Below are positions 36,819 to 47,099 of a stretch of DNA of 64,000 nt, in pieces. The notes under the pieces are model-generated. The model saw only the letters and a program-made list of their open reading frames with translations, ran no database searches and was not told where the DNA came from. Origin of the DNA: Rhodanobacter sp. LX-99 (GTDB taxonomy: Bacteria > Pseudomonadota > Gammaproteobacteria > Xanthomonadales > Rhodanobacteraceae); the NCBI RefSeq assembly GCF_018599185.1, contig NZ_JAHFVL010000001.1, positions 1,054,001-1,118,000 of the forward strand. Reading direction: 5' to 3'. The stretch's first letter is position 1. Every line of letters begins with the position of its first letter. The position numbers and the translations under genes were made by a program.

Positions 36819-37925
36819 ATGGATGAGCAAGCAGCCGTCCTGTTGCTGGGTTCGCCCCACGACCCCCATATCGCCGCTGTCGAGTGGGCCTTGAGGGTAA
36901 ACGGTGTACGGTCCATAAGTGCACCTTTTTTTCCCTTCAGCCGGACCTCCAGAATCACTGTCGGGATGAGCCGCAATCATGAAACCCTGTGGATGTCGGA
37001 TGCCTCGGTCGAATCCCTCCGCTCCGTATGGGTTCGCCGTCCCAAAGCACCGTCGCCATCGTTTGGCGTCCCGTCCGACCAACGGTTTCTCGCTGACGAA
37101 TGGGGGCGGGTCCAGAAAAACCTTTTCGCTCTGGGCGGCACGCTTACTTCCGCATTATGGGTAAATTCGCCTGAAGCAGCCATCCGCGCGGAGAACAAGC
37201 TCCTTCAGCTTCACTTCGCCCGCCAGGTCGGACTGGAATTTCCAGATACGCTGGTGACCAATCACGCCGAGGAGGCCAGGGAATTCATTTCCCGCAAGGG
37301 CACGGTGATATTCAAGACCTTTGGCATGCATATGTGGAAGAACCGTAGTCGCGGAACTTACCATAGCGCTGGCGTAACGGTACTTGACCGGCAAAGCCAA
37401 GTTCCCGATGACGCCCTGGCCCTCTGCCCGGGCATTTTTCAGCCCTTCGTGAACAAGCAATACGACGTTCGTGCGACGGTGATCGGCAACCGGATTTTCG
37501 CCGTGAAACTGGGAAGGAGCGGCGGCGGTGCCTATGTGGATTGGCGGGTCAATACACGGGCGAAGGACTTCCAAGCCGAGGAATATGAGCTCCCGGACGA
37601 TATCGCACAGCGCCTGCAGTCGCTCATGCAATGCCTTGGCTTGGTCTTCGGCTGCGCCGACTTCGTCCTGGATGATCGTGGCAAGCTGAAGTTTCTTGAA
37701 ATCAACCAAGCCGGACAATTTCTGTTCGTCGAAAACATGTGTCCGAGCATAAGGATTTTGCAGGCAATGACGGCCATGTTATGCCACGGCAGTGTCGATT
37801 ATCGCCTGGACGATAACGAGCCGGTTTCCCTGCAGGAATTCCTAACCGGCGACGCGCAGAAGCTGGATACCGAGGCGATGGAACGGGCGATGCCGGTTTT
37901 GTCCGTGGCCGATATCGAGGAATAA
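36819..37925 (+). CDS. ATP-grasp graspetide synthetase (MvdD-like macrocyclase)
   Basis: 368 aa. It follows the MvdD/MvdC order: N-terminal AAVLLLGSPHDPH strand, SVWVRR (MvdD SVWYRR), the ENKLLQLHFARQVGLEFPDTL block, FKTFG lysine, FQPFVNKQYDVRATVIGNRIF, VDWR, and the Mg-ATP segment LGLVFGCADFVLDDRGKLKFLEINQAGQF with Glu and Asn ligands. Such enzymes phosphorylate Asp/Glu side chains of a precursor core and close esters or amides with Thr, Ser or Lys. Only one such enzyme is present, whereas microviridin uses an ester and an amide ligase. The ribosome-binding site is weak. GC content is low: 57% and 53% in two hand-counted 60-base lines, against 65% in one line of neighbouring xerD. Confidence 0.88.
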   Translation: MDEQAAVLLLGSPHDPHIAAVEWALRVNGVRSISAPFFPFSRTSRITVGMSRNHETLWMSDASVESLRSVWVRRPKAPSPSFGVPSDQRFLADEWGRVQKNLFALGGTLTSALWVNSPEAAIRAENKLLQLHFARQVGLEFPDTLVTNHAEEAREFISRKGTVIFKTFGMHMWKNRSRGTYHSAGVTVLDRQSQVPDDALALCPGIFQPFVNKQYDVRATVIGNRIFAVKLGRSGGGAYVDWRVNTRAKDFQAEEYELPDDIAQRLQSLMQCLGLVFGCADFVLDDRGKLKFLEINQAGQFLFVENMCPSIRILQAMTAMLCHGSVDYRLDDNEPVSLQEFLTGDAQKLDTEAMERAMPVLSVADIEE

Positions 37926-37995
37926 GGCGTAAGAGCGATCGTACGCCTCCAGCCGCCGGCGTTGCACACTTGGCGTGGAAAGCCTTCATACCATT

Positions 37996-38020
37996 GGGAT
38001 ACCTCAGGGGGATACCTCAG
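37996..38020 (+). repeat. Tandem 13-bp direct repeat at the xerD side of the graspetide insertion
   Basis: GGGATACCTCAG occurs twice in tandem (37996-38007 and 38009-38020), 28 bp from the xerD stop. It lies in the 122-bp gap between the convergent synthetase and xerD genes. It could mark a past insertion junction. No matching copy was found at the dsbC side. Confidence 0.6.
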
Positions 38021-38047
38021 AGACATTATTCGATTCGTCGATGCTTC

Positions 38048-38983
38048 TCACCCCCGCGGATGATGCTGCGCATGCAGCCGCTTCAGGCCTTCCTTCGCCA
38101 CCAGGGTGTAGATCTGCGTGGTGCTGAGCGAGCTATGGCCGAGCAGCATCTGCAGGGCGCGCAGGTCGGCGCCGTGGTTGAGCAGGTGGGTGGCGAAGGA
38201 ATGCCGCAGCACGTGTGGCGAGATGCGTTTCGGGTTGATGCCGACCTTGAGTGCGTAGCGCCTCACCAAAGTCCAGAACATCTGTCGGGTCATGCCTTCG
38301 CCGCGTTTGCTCAGGAACAGCGCCTGCGGCTGGCGGCCTTTCGCCAGCGCCGGCCGCGCGTCGGCCAGGTAGGCGCCGATGCGTGCCAGCGCTTCCTCGC
38401 CGACCGGCACCAGCCGGTCCTTGCCGCCCTTGCCGGTGACGCGCAGCACGCCCTGACGCGGGTTCAGCGCGGCCAGCGGCAACTCCACCAGTTCGGACAC
38501 GCGCAGGCCGGAGGCGTACATCAGTTCCAGCATCGCGCGATCGCGCAGGCCCAGCGTGGTGCCGGTGTCGGGCGCGCCGAGCAGGCCCTCGATCTCGCGT
38601 TCGGCCAGCGCCTTGGGCAGGCTGCGCGGCAGCTTCGGGCGCTCGATCAGCAGGGTGGGATCGGCGAAGCCCGGCTCGCTGCGGGCGAGGAACGCGTAGT
38701 AGCGGCGGAACGCCGACTGCCGCCGCGCGATCGAGCGCACCGCCGCCGGCTGCGCGCCGTGATACGCGGAAATATCCTCGCGCCGTGCCGTGCGCAGATC
38801 GCGCCCGCGCGTGGCCAGCCAGAGCGCCAACGCCTCGAGGTCGCGCCGGTACGCCTCCAGCGTGCGGTCGGCCAGGCCGTCCTCCGACCACACCCGTTCC
38901 ACGAATGTGCTTATGCTCAGCCGGTCGGCTTCGGCGATACTGGCGCGGCTTTCTTCCTTTCCCATGCGCACGATGCTGGCCAT
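38048..38983 (-). CDS. xerD: Site-specific tyrosine recombinase XerD
   Basis: 311 aa from the ATG at 38983; a TTG six codons upstream and an ATG six codons downstream are alternatives. It has the N-terminal SAM-like core-binding domain and the catalytic domain with Arg in SGLRVSEL, Lys in GKGGKDRLVP, HVLRHSFATHLL (His-x-x-Arg), LLGHSSLSTTQIYT with the final His and the nucleophile Tyr. With XerC it resolves chromosome dimers at dif. It is a housekeeping gene; its nearness to the graspetide insertion does not make it the island's integrase. Confidence 0.95.
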   Translation of the reverse strand: MASIVRMGKEESRASIAEADRLSISTFVERVWSEDGLADRTLEAYRRDLEALALWLATRGRDLRTARREDISAYHGAQPAAVRSIARRQSAFRRYYAFLARSEPGFADPTLLIERPKLPRSLPKALAEREIEGLLGAPDTGTTLGLRDRAMLELMYASGLRVSELVELPLAALNPRQGVLRVTGKGGKDRLVPVGEEALARIGAYLADARPALAKGRQPQALFLSKRGEGMTRQMFWTLVRRYALKVGINPKRISPHVLRHSFATHLLNHGADLRALQMLLGHSSLSTTQIYTLVAKEGLKRLHAQHHPRG

Positions 38984-39015
38984 TGCGCGCGCACTACGCA
39001 AGCGACCGACCCACG

Positions 39016-39519
39016 ATGCCCGTGAACCTTGCCACCACCGACACTCCCTGCCCGCTGTGGCGCCGCCTGCTGGCGCTGGTCTACGACCTGCTGATCGTGG
39101 TGGCGATCGTGATGGTGGTGGGCCTGCTGTGCCAGCTCGCCACCGGCGGCAAGCTGATCCGCACCGGCGCGACGGTGGCCGTGCCGATCTGGTACCAGGC
39201 GCTGCAGGGCGCGGTGGTGGCGGCGTACTTCATCAGCTCGTGGCGACGCGGCGGGCAGACGCTGGGCATGCGGCCGTGGCGCATCCGGGTCACCCGCGAC
39301 GACGGCGGCACTCTCTCACTGCAGCAGGCGCTGATCCGCGTGCTGGTGGCGGCCGCGCCGCTGGTGTTGCTGTTGCTGGCGCCGGTGCTCGGGCTGCGCA
39401 CGACACTGTGGACGCTGCTTGCCGTGTGGGCCGGCTGGTTCGCCGTGGCCGTGTTCGATCCGCGCCGGCGTGCGCTGCACGACATCGCGGCCGGCACCGA
39501 GGTCCGCCGGCTGGACTGA
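39016..39519 (+). CDS. RDD-family membrane protein
   Basis: 167 aa. It has the RDD start PCPLWRRLLALVYDLLIVVAIVMVV, a second span in the middle (GAVVAAYFISSW), GGQTLGMRPWRIRV, and a C-terminal span plus FDPRRRALHDIAAGTEV, which is the conserved end of the family. Three helices are predicted. It is divergent from xerD with a 32-bp gap. Function is unknown; some RDD proteins have been linked to ion transport. Confidence 0.9.
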   Translation: MPVNLATTDTPCPLWRRLLALVYDLLIVVAIVMVVGLLCQLATGGKLIRTGATVAVPIWYQALQGAVVAAYFISSWRRGGQTLGMRPWRIRVTRDDGGTLSLQQALIRVLVAAAPLVLLLLAPVLGLRTTLWTLLAVWAGWFAVAVFDPRRRALHDIAAGTEVRRLD

Positions 39520-39579
39520 GCATCCCGCCCTGGGCCGGGCTTCACACTTCGCTCAGCGCGAACCGGGTTCAATCCGCCG

Positions 39580-40347
39580 ATGCCCGAACCGCTCCACGCC
39601 GAAGACCGCAGCGACGCCGACCTGATTCGCACCAACCGCGGCTTCTACGAGTCGCTGTGGGCGCAGGCGAAACTGATCGCGCCGGAGCGCTTCAATACCT
39701 GGCCGCTGCTGCGCGAGCTGGCCGACGCCGCACCGCGCCGGCTGGAGGTGGCGCCCGGCCTGCGCCCGCGGCTGCCGTTGCGCGGCACCTGTTTCGTCGA
39801 CCTCAGCCATGCTGCGCTGCGACGCCTGCACGACAGCGGCGCCGAGGCGGTGCACGGCATGATCGGCGCCCTGCCCTGCGCCGACGCCAGCTTCGACCTG
39901 GTCTGCGCGCTCGACATCCTCGAACACGTCGCCGACGACGACGGCGCACTGGCCGAACTGGCGCGCGTGGCCGCACCCGGCGCCAGCGTGCTGCTGTCGG
40001 TGCCGCTTCATCCGGCGGCATGGACTGCGTTCGACGACTTCGTCGGCCACTGCCGCCGCTACGAGCCGGAGCAGGTCGCGGCCCGGTTCGCCCGGCACGG
40101 CTTCATCATCGAATGCAGTGCGGTGTACGGCATGCAGCCGAAGTCCTCGCGCCTGCTCGAGCTCGGCCAGTGGTACCTCACCCACCGGCGCGAGCGCGCG
40201 ATGTGGTGGTACAACCGCGTGTTCATGCCGCTCGGCCTGCGCTTCCAGAAGCCGCTGCGATGGCGCGATGGCCTGGGCGACACGGACGGGGTCGACGAAC
40301 TGCTGCTGCGCTGCCGTTACCGTCCGGCGGCAACGCCAAGTCACTGA
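39580..40347 (+). CDS. Class I SAM-dependent methyltransferase
   Basis: 255 aa. The SAM-binding region is atypical: RRLEVAPGLRPRLPL replaces the usual glycine-rich motif I, followed by GTCFVDLSHAALRRL, then FDLVCALDILEHVADDDGALAELARVAAPGASVLLSVPLHPAAW and YEPEQVAARFARHGF. This is the Methyltransf_11 arrangement. The substrate is unknown. It is preceded by the RDD gene on the same strand with a 60-bp gap. Confidence 0.87.
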   Translation: MPEPLHAEDRSDADLIRTNRGFYESLWAQAKLIAPERFNTWPLLRELADAAPRRLEVAPGLRPRLPLRGTCFVDLSHAALRRLHDSGAEAVHGMIGALPCADASFDLVCALDILEHVADDDGALAELARVAAPGASVLLSVPLHPAAWTAFDDFVGHCRRYEPEQVAARFARHGFIIECSAVYGMQPKSSRLLELGQWYLTHRRERAMWWYNRVFMPLGLRFQKPLRWRDGLGDTDGVDELLLRCRYRPAATPSH

Positions 40348-40437
40348 TTGGACTGGATGCCGCGATTGCGGCGTCGCAACACGCCAGGGTCAAACGGCGC
40401 TAAGATGATCCTTTCGTCTGCGGCTCACCCACCTCCG

Positions 40438-41710
40438 ATGCTTTATCAGATCCATGAATGGCAACGCGCGTTCCTCGGCCCGTTGAGCCACTTCGCGCAG
40501 GCCGGCGCGCGCATGCTCAACGATGCCAGCAGCCCGTTCGCGCAGATGCCCGGCGCGCAGCGGATGGCTGCCGGCTACGAGCTGGTCCATCGCCTCGGCA
40601 AGGATTACGAAAAGCCCGAGTTCGGCATCCACACCGCCACCGCGCACGAGCACGAGATCGCGGTGATCGAGCGGGTCGCGCTGGCCAAGCCGTTCTGCCA
40701 GCTGAAGCGCTTCAAGCGTTTCAGCGACGACCCGTCCACCATCGAGAAGATGAAGAGCGATCCGGTGGTGCTGGTGGTGGCGCCGCTGTCCGGCCATCAC
40801 GCCACGCTGCTGCGCGACACCGTGCGCACGCTGCTGCGCGACCACAAGGTCTACATCACCGACTGGGTCGACGCGCGCATGGTGCCGGCCGCGGCCGGTC
40901 CGTTCGGGCTGGACGACTACATCGCCTACGTCGAGGAATTCATCCGTCACATCGGCGCGTCCGCGCTGCACGTGATCTCGGTGTGCCAGCCGACCGTGCC
41001 GGTGCTGGCGGCGGTGTCGCTGATGGCCGCACGCGGCGAAGACACGCCGCGCAGCCTGACCATGATGGGCGGCCCGATCGACCCGCGCCGCAGCCCCACC
41101 AGCGTCGACAACCTGGCCACCAACCAGCCGCTGTCGTGGTTCAGGGGCAACGTGATCCACACCGTGCCGTCGAACTATCCCGGCCGCGGCCGCGAAGTCT
41201 ACCCAGGCTTCCTGCAGCACGCCGGCTTCATCGCGATGAACCCCGGCCGGCACCTCAGCTCGCACTGGGACTTCTACCAGGACCTGCTGCGCGGCGACCT
41301 CGACGACGCCGAATCGCACCGCAAGTTCTACGACGAGTACAACGCCGTGCTGGACATGCCGGCCGAGTTCTATCTCGACACGATCGAGAAGGTGTTCCAG
41401 CAATTCCTGCTGCCGCGTGGCCTGTGGGACGTGGCCGGCGAACGGGTGGATCCCGCCGCGATCAAGCGCAGCGCCCTGCTCACCGTCGAGGGCGAACTGG
41501 ACGACATCTCCGGCCTCGGCCAGACCGAAGCCGCGCACGACCTGTGCAGCAGCATCCCGGCCGGACGCCGCGCGCACAAGGTGATCGAAGGCGCCGGCCA
41601 CTACGGCATCTTCAGCGGCCGCCGCTGGCGCGAAACGGTCTACCCGCAGGTGCGCGATTTCATCCGCCAGTTCGATGCCGCCCCGGCAGGCACGCGCGGC
41701 GCGGCGAAGG

Positions 41711-41736
<26 letters not shown>
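40438..41736 (+). CDS. phaZ: Intracellular poly(3-hydroxybutyrate) depolymerase
   Basis: 432 aa from the ATG at 40438 (MLYQIHEWQRAFL, the family's usual start); an ATG at 40405 is also in frame. The alpha/beta-hydrolase nucleophile is a cysteine in a lipase-box-like SVCQPTVP, as in PhaZ of Cupriavidus type. Asp lies in GELDDISG and His in GAGHYGIFSG. It degrades intracellular PHB granules for carbon release. The 3' end overlaps the convergent ltaE by 26 bp. No phaC or phaA lies in the window. Confidence 0.93.
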
Positions 41737-42730
<994 letters not shown>

Positions 42731-42823
42731 GGCTCACTCCTTAGCTGTCGGCAAAGGAGGTCAGCTTGGCCGCATCGGGCGTCCCGGGCAAGCCCGGAAA
42801 GGCACGGCGCGTGGAAAATCGCG

Positions 42824-42934
42824 TTACGCCAACAGCCCGAAATGCACCATCAACCAGCCGGCTGAAGCGCTGATGTAGATACAAACTCCCAACCAGAATC
42901 CAAAAGAATTCTTGTGCCAGATTGGCTTGGTCAT
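42824..42934 (-). CDS. 36-aa single-helix membrane protein
   Basis: A short ORF with a strong GGGGGAAGC site just before the ATG at 42934. The product starts MTKPIWHKNSFGFW and continues as one transmembrane helix (LGVCIYISASAGWLMVHFGLLA). I do not recognise it. Charged N-terminus and Trp/Tyr-flanked helix suggest a small regulatory or assembly subunit of a membrane complex. The remaining 273 bp up to lptG (42935-43207) show no other convincing gene. Confidence 0.6.
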   Translation of the reverse strand: MTKPIWHKNSFGFWLGVCIYISASAGWLMVHFGLLA

Positions 42935-43207
42935 GCTTCCCCCGAAAAACGCGAGCAGTAGCCGCACGGTACGCGCGGCTCACCTGCCTGCAGACAAGCC
43001 AGTTTCGTACCACGACAGGCCTCGCCAGAGGTTTGACCCGAGCGGGGCCGTCGTGTTGCGACCATGCTCACACTAACGGCGTGGCTGCTCGCGCCGTCGG
43101 GTTCGTTGCGTTCACCGAAGAGGCCGGAGAAGAGTCCGCACATGCGCGGACTGCGCGCACAGGGATGCGCCGCACTGACACAAATGGTCGATCCTGGCCC
43201 CGCCAGG

Positions 43208-44308
43208 TCAGACGCGCCGGCGGAAATACAGCCAGGCCGCCGCCACCAGGATCGATGCCGGCAGCAGGTTCGCAAGCAACGGCGGCATGCCGTATACCGT
43301 GCCGAAATTCACCATCGCCTGCTGCAGGAAATACCAGCCGAGCGCGAGCAGGATGCCGATGAACATGCGCTTGCCCAGGCCGCCGGAACGCAGCGAGCCG
43401 AACGCGAACGGCATCGCGCACAGCACCAGCACCAGCACGTTGAGTGGATACAGCGCGCGGCCCCAGAACGCCACCGCATAAGTGCCGGGGCTCTGGCCGT
43501 TGCCTTCCAGGTAATCCATGTTGCGGCGCAGGTCGCGCATGGAAAGGTACTGCGGCTGGATCACCGACTGCGCCAGCACCTGCGGATTGAGGCTGGACTG
43601 CCACGGCAAGCTGACCGCCGTGCTGGCATGCGTGCCTTGCGCGTCGAGCGTGGTGGTGCGCACATCGTGCAGCACCCACTGCCTGCCGCTGTGCTCGGCG
43701 GTTCTGGCCCATTGGAAACGGCTGAGCTGGCCATCGGCAGTGAAGGTGAATACACGCACATCACTCAGCTGCACCGCGCCGACGCCGTCACGCTGCTTCA
43801 GCGAAGTGCCGCGCGCATTGATGATGTCGTCGCCGTCGCGCGCCCACAGGCCGCTGCTGGTGCCCATGCCGAGGTTGCCGGACTTCATGCGCAGCTGCAT
43901 CACCTGCGCCTGCTGGTCGCCCCACGGCGCCAGCGTCTCGCCCATGATCACCACGCCGACGATCAGCACCGCGACCACGCCGACCGCGGAACCGGCGATG
44001 CGCAACCGCGACATGCCGGCCGCGCGCAACGCGGTGAGCTCGCCTGTGCCGGCCAGCCCTCCCAGGCCGAGCAGGCCGCCGATCAGCGCGGCATTGCCGA
44101 ACATCTCGTAGGCGCGGCGCGGGAACGTCACCAGCACATAGGCCACCGCATTGCTCAGCGTGTAGCCGTGCTTGCCGACGTTGCCGAGTTGGCGCAGCAG
44201 CTGGGTGACCGCATCGAAACCGGTCAGCACCAGCCACACCATCAGCATCGAGCCGAGCACGCTCATCGCCACCAGCCGGTCGACCCGCTTGATGTTGAAC
44301 ACCGTCAT
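43208..44308 (-). CDS. lptG: LPS export ABC transporter permease LptG
   Basis: 366 aa. The ATG at 44308 (MTVFNIKRVDRL) overlaps the lptF stop (ATGA). Six helices: two at the N-terminus plus one, a large periplasmic beta-jellyroll domain (~ELSRF, DVRTTTLDAQG), and three at the C-terminus. GTGELTALRAAGMSRLRI and YAVAFWGRALYPLNVLVLVLCAMPFAFG are LptF/G family motifs. With LptF and LptB it extracts lipopolysaccharide from the inner membrane. lptF-lptG are divergent from pepA as in E. coli. Confidence 0.95.
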   Translation of the reverse strand: MTVFNIKRVDRLVAMSVLGSMLMVWLVLTGFDAVTQLLRQLGNVGKHGYTLSNAVAYVLVTFPRRAYEMFGNAALIGGLLGLGGLAGTGELTALRAAGMSRLRIAGSAVGVVAVLIVGVVIMGETLAPWGDQQAQVMQLRMKSGNLGMGTSSGLWARDGDDIINARGTSLKQRDGVGAVQLSDVRVFTFTADGQLSRFQWARTAEHSGRQWVLHDVRTTTLDAQGTHASTAVSLPWQSSLNPQVLAQSVIQPQYLSMRDLRRNMDYLEGNGQSPGTYAVAFWGRALYPLNVLVLVLCAMPFAFGSLRSGGLGKRMFIGILLALGWYFLQQAMVNFGTVYGMPPLLANLLPASILVAAAWLYFRRRV

Positions 44309-45420
44309 GCCGGCACACCCGGCTGCTGCGCACGCAACTTGCGCGGGGAATACTGCTTCCACAGCATCCAGCCGGCCAGCGCCAGCACCAGCGCATGCAG
44401 CGCCCACAGCGGCGCCTCGTTGTGCCAGTGGCCCTTGCCGATCTGCGCGCGGCCCAGTGCCAGCAGCGTGTAGTAGAGATAGAACGTGACCACCGCCAGC
44501 AGCAGCCGGCCGTACTTCGGTTCACGCGGACTCTGCCGCGACAGCGGCAACGCCAGCAGCAGCAGCACGAAGGTCAATGGCGGCGCGTTGGCGCGCCAGG
44601 CGAACTCGGCGCGGTCGTCCGGATCGTCCGACTGGGCCAGCGCCCAGCTGCTTTTCGAATGCGCCGGGTCGTCGTCTTCGTCGGCCTGCACATTGGACAG
44701 CGAGGTGTCGTTGCGCTGGTACTGCATCTGCCGCCAGTTGTTCAAGCCGAGCGGGATGTCGTACTGCCAGCCGTCCTTGAACGCGATGAAGCGGCCGTCG
44801 CCGTTGCTCTCCTGGTACAGCTCGCCGCTGGCTGCGCTGACCACCTTCAGGTGCGGCGGGCCGTCCTTGCTGTCGCTCTGGGTCGCCACGAACGTGCGCC
44901 CCAGCTTGCTGCCGTCGCGGCTGAGGTTGTCGACGAAGATGATGCCGCCCTTGCCCGGCAGCTCGGTGAAGCGCCCCGCATCCAGCCCGGCCGCAATCAC
45001 CGAACGGTTCGCCGCGGCCACCATCGCATCGCTGGTGCGCACCGCCCACGGCCCCAGCCACAGCGAGACCAGCGCGGTGATCGCCACCAGCGCCGTGCCG
45101 AGGAGCAGCACCGGCCGCAACAGTCCGCGCGGGCCCATGCCGGAGGAGGACAGCACGTGCATCTCGCTCTCGCGGTACATCCGCCCCAGCCCCAGCAGCA
45201 CGCCGATGAAACTGGCCAGCGGCATCATGTTGGTGAGGCCGTCGAGCGTGCGCAGGCCCAGCACCTGGAACATCACGCTGGCCGGGAAGCTGCCGTTAGC
45301 TACCTGCTGCAGCACCCGGGCGAACGCACTGCCGGCCACGACCACCAGCAGCACCGCCACGGTGGCGGCCACGGTCTGCGCCAGCTCGCGCAGGAAATAG
45401 CGGTCGAGGATGCTCAGCAT
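44305..45420 (-). CDS. lptF: LPS export ABC transporter permease LptF
   Basis: 371 aa from the ATG at 45420 (MLSILDRYFLREL). The N-terminal helices, MYRESEMHVLSSSGMGPRGLLRPVLLLG coupling-helix motif, the periplasmic domain (GGIIFVDNLSRDG..), and the C-terminal WRANAPPLTFVLLLLALPLSRQSPREPKYGRLL motif identify LptF. A 100-bp divergent promoter region separates it from pepA. Confidence 0.95.
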   Translation of the reverse strand: MLSILDRYFLRELAQTVAATVAVLLVVVAGSAFARVLQQVANGSFPASVMFQVLGLRTLDGLTNMMPLASFIGVLLGLGRMYRESEMHVLSSSGMGPRGLLRPVLLLGTALVAITALVSLWLGPWAVRTSDAMVAAANRSVIAAGLDAGRFTELPGKGGIIFVDNLSRDGSKLGRTFVATQSDSKDGPPHLKVVSAASGELYQESNGDGRFIAFKDGWQYDIPLGLNNWRQMQYQRNDTSLSNVQADEDDDPAHSKSSWALAQSDDPDDRAEFAWRANAPPLTFVLLLLALPLSRQSPREPKYGRLLLAVVTFYLYYTLLALGRAQIGKGHWHNEAPLWALHALVLALAGWMLWKQYSPRKLRAQQPGVPA

Positions 45421-45520
45421 GCGATAAACTTGTCCGCTTGAACGGTTCGGCCCGATCGGCCGGCAAACCGCAAGTCTAGCCTGTCCGGCCGCAAGCCGGG
45501 CCCACGCAGGGACCACCCCG

Positions 45521-47008
45521 ATGACACTCCAGTTCAGCCTCGGCTCCGCCGCCCCCGCTACCGTCGACAGTGCCTGCGTGCTGGTCGGCGTCTACGAACA
45601 GGGCGTGCTGACCAGTGCGGCCGCCCAGGTGGACAGCGCCGCCGGCGGTGTGATCAAGCGCCAGGTGGAAAGCGGCGACATCAGCGGCAAGGCCGGCGCC
45701 ACCACCGTGCTGTTCGCGCCGGCCGGCGTCGCCGCGCAACGCGTGCTGGTGGTCGGCCTGGGCGCACAGAAATCGTTCGACGCCGCGCGCTACCAGAAGG
45801 TGAACATCGAGGCGGCGCGCGCGCTCGGCCGCCTGCCGGTGGCGAACGCGACGTCCTACCTCACCGAAGTGGACGTGCCCGGTCGCGACAGCGCCTGGCG
45901 CGTGCGCATCGCCGCGCTGGCCAGCGACCACGCCGCCTATCGCTACACCGCCACGTTCAAGCCGCGCGACAAGAACAAGCAGACCGAACTGGCCGCGCTG
46001 GCGTTCGCCGCCGGTACCGACGCGCAAGGCGGACTCGACCAGGCCGTGGCGATCGCCGCCGGCGTGCGCTTCGCCCGCGAGCTGGCCAACCTGCCGCCGA
46101 ACATCTGCAACCCGGCGTATATCGCGGCGCAGGCGCAGGCCTTCGCCGACGCGCAGGACAAGGTCAGCTGCACCGTGCTCGACGACGTCGCGATGGAGAA
46201 GCTCGGCTTCGGCTCGCTGCTGGCGGTCGCGCGCGGCTCGGTCAACAAGCCGCGCCTGATCGCCCTCGAGTACAAGGGCGGCAATGACGGCGACAAGCCG
46301 TATGCGTTCGTCGGCAAGGGCGTCACCTTCGACTCCGGCGGCATCAGCCTGAAGCCCGGCGCCGGCATGGAGGAGATGAAGTTCGACATGGGCGGCGCCG
46401 CCGGCGTGCTCGGCGCGTTCGTCGCCGCGGTGAAGATGGGCCTGAAGCTCAACCTGGTCTGCGTGGTGCCGGCCGTGGAGAACATGCCCGACGGCGACAG
46501 CTACCGCCCCAGCGACGTGCTGACCAGCCTGTCCGGGCTCACCATCGAAGTGTTGAACACCGACGCCGAAGGCCGGCTGATCCTGTGCGACGCATTGACG
46601 TACACCGCGCAGACGTACCAGCCGCAGGCGCTGATCGACGCCGCCACGCTCACCGGTGCCTGCGTGATCGCGCTGGGCAAGCACGCCAGCGGCCTGATGA
46701 GCAAGCACGACGACCTCGCCGCCGAACTCATCGCCGCCGGCGAGGAAACGCTCGACCGCGCATGGCGCCTGCCGCTGTGGGACGACTACCAGGCCCAGCT
46801 CGACTCCGGCTTCGCCGACGTCGCCAACATCGGCGGCAAGAGTGCCGGCGCGATCACCGCCGCGTGCTTCCTGTCGCGCTTCACCGACGGCCAGCGCTGG
46901 GCCCACCTGGACATCGCCGGCACCGCCTGGGACGAAGGCCGCAAGGGCCTCGCCACCGGCCGACCGGTGGCGCTGCTGGCGCAGTGGCTCTTGGACCGGG
47001 ATTCGTGA
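45521..47008 (+). CDS. pepA: Leucyl aminopeptidase (cytosol aminopeptidase, M17)
   Basis: 495 aa. The C-terminal catalytic domain has [39 protein letters not shown], the signature [10 protein letters not shown] and a final [14 protein letters not shown]. Two metal ions are held by the Lys/Asp/Glu set in these motifs. It removes N-terminal residues and may also act as a DNA-binding protein in Xer recombination in enterobacteria. The last few codons (DRDS) lie in the inverted-repeat unit that follows. Confidence 0.95.
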   Translation: MTLQFSLGSAAPATVDSACVLVGVYEQGVLTSAAAQVDSAAGGVIKRQVESGDISGKAGATTVLFAPAGVAAQRVLVVGLGAQKSFDAARYQKVNIEAARALGRLPVANATSYLTEVDVPGRDSAWRVRIAALASDHAAYRYTATFKPRDKNKQTELAALAFAAGTDAQGGLDQAVAIAAGVRFARELANLPPNICNPAYIAAQAQAFADAQDKVSCTVLDDVAMEKLGFGSLLAVARGSVNKPRLIALEYKGGNDGDKPYAFVGKGVTFDSGGISLKPGAGMEEMKFDMGGAAGVLGAFVAAVKMGLKLNLVCVVPAVENMPDGDSYRPSDVLTSLSGLTIEVLNTDAEGRLILCDALTYTAQTYQPQALIDAATLTGACVIALGKHASGLMSKHDDLAAELIAAGEETLDRAWRLPLWDDYQAQLDSGFADVANIGGKSAGAITAACFLSRFTDGQRWAHLDIAGTAWDEGRKGLATGRPVALLAQWLLDRDS

Positions 47009-47089
47009 TTCGGGATTCGGGATTGGCAAAAGCCCGAGCCCGCCTCATGCTGCTTTACCGAATCCCCAATCCCGACTCCCGAATCCCGG
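46997..47089. repeat. GGGATTCGGGA-type inverted repeat, copy 2, overlapping pepA 3' end
   Basis: The left arm CGGGATTCGTGATTCGGGATTCGGGATTGG starts inside the last codons of pepA; the right arm CCGAATCCCCAATCCCGACTCCCGAATCCCGG ends 11 bp before holC. It is the same family as 16415-16510. The arm supplies the pepA stop codon, so the element defines the C-terminal residues of the protein. Confidence 0.85.
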
Positions 47090-47099
47090 CTCTTATCCC

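Noticed and set aside
38048..38983. xerD as integrase of the graspetide island
   Set aside because: It is the housekeeping XerD by motifs and context; no att-like repeats flank the island on both sides.
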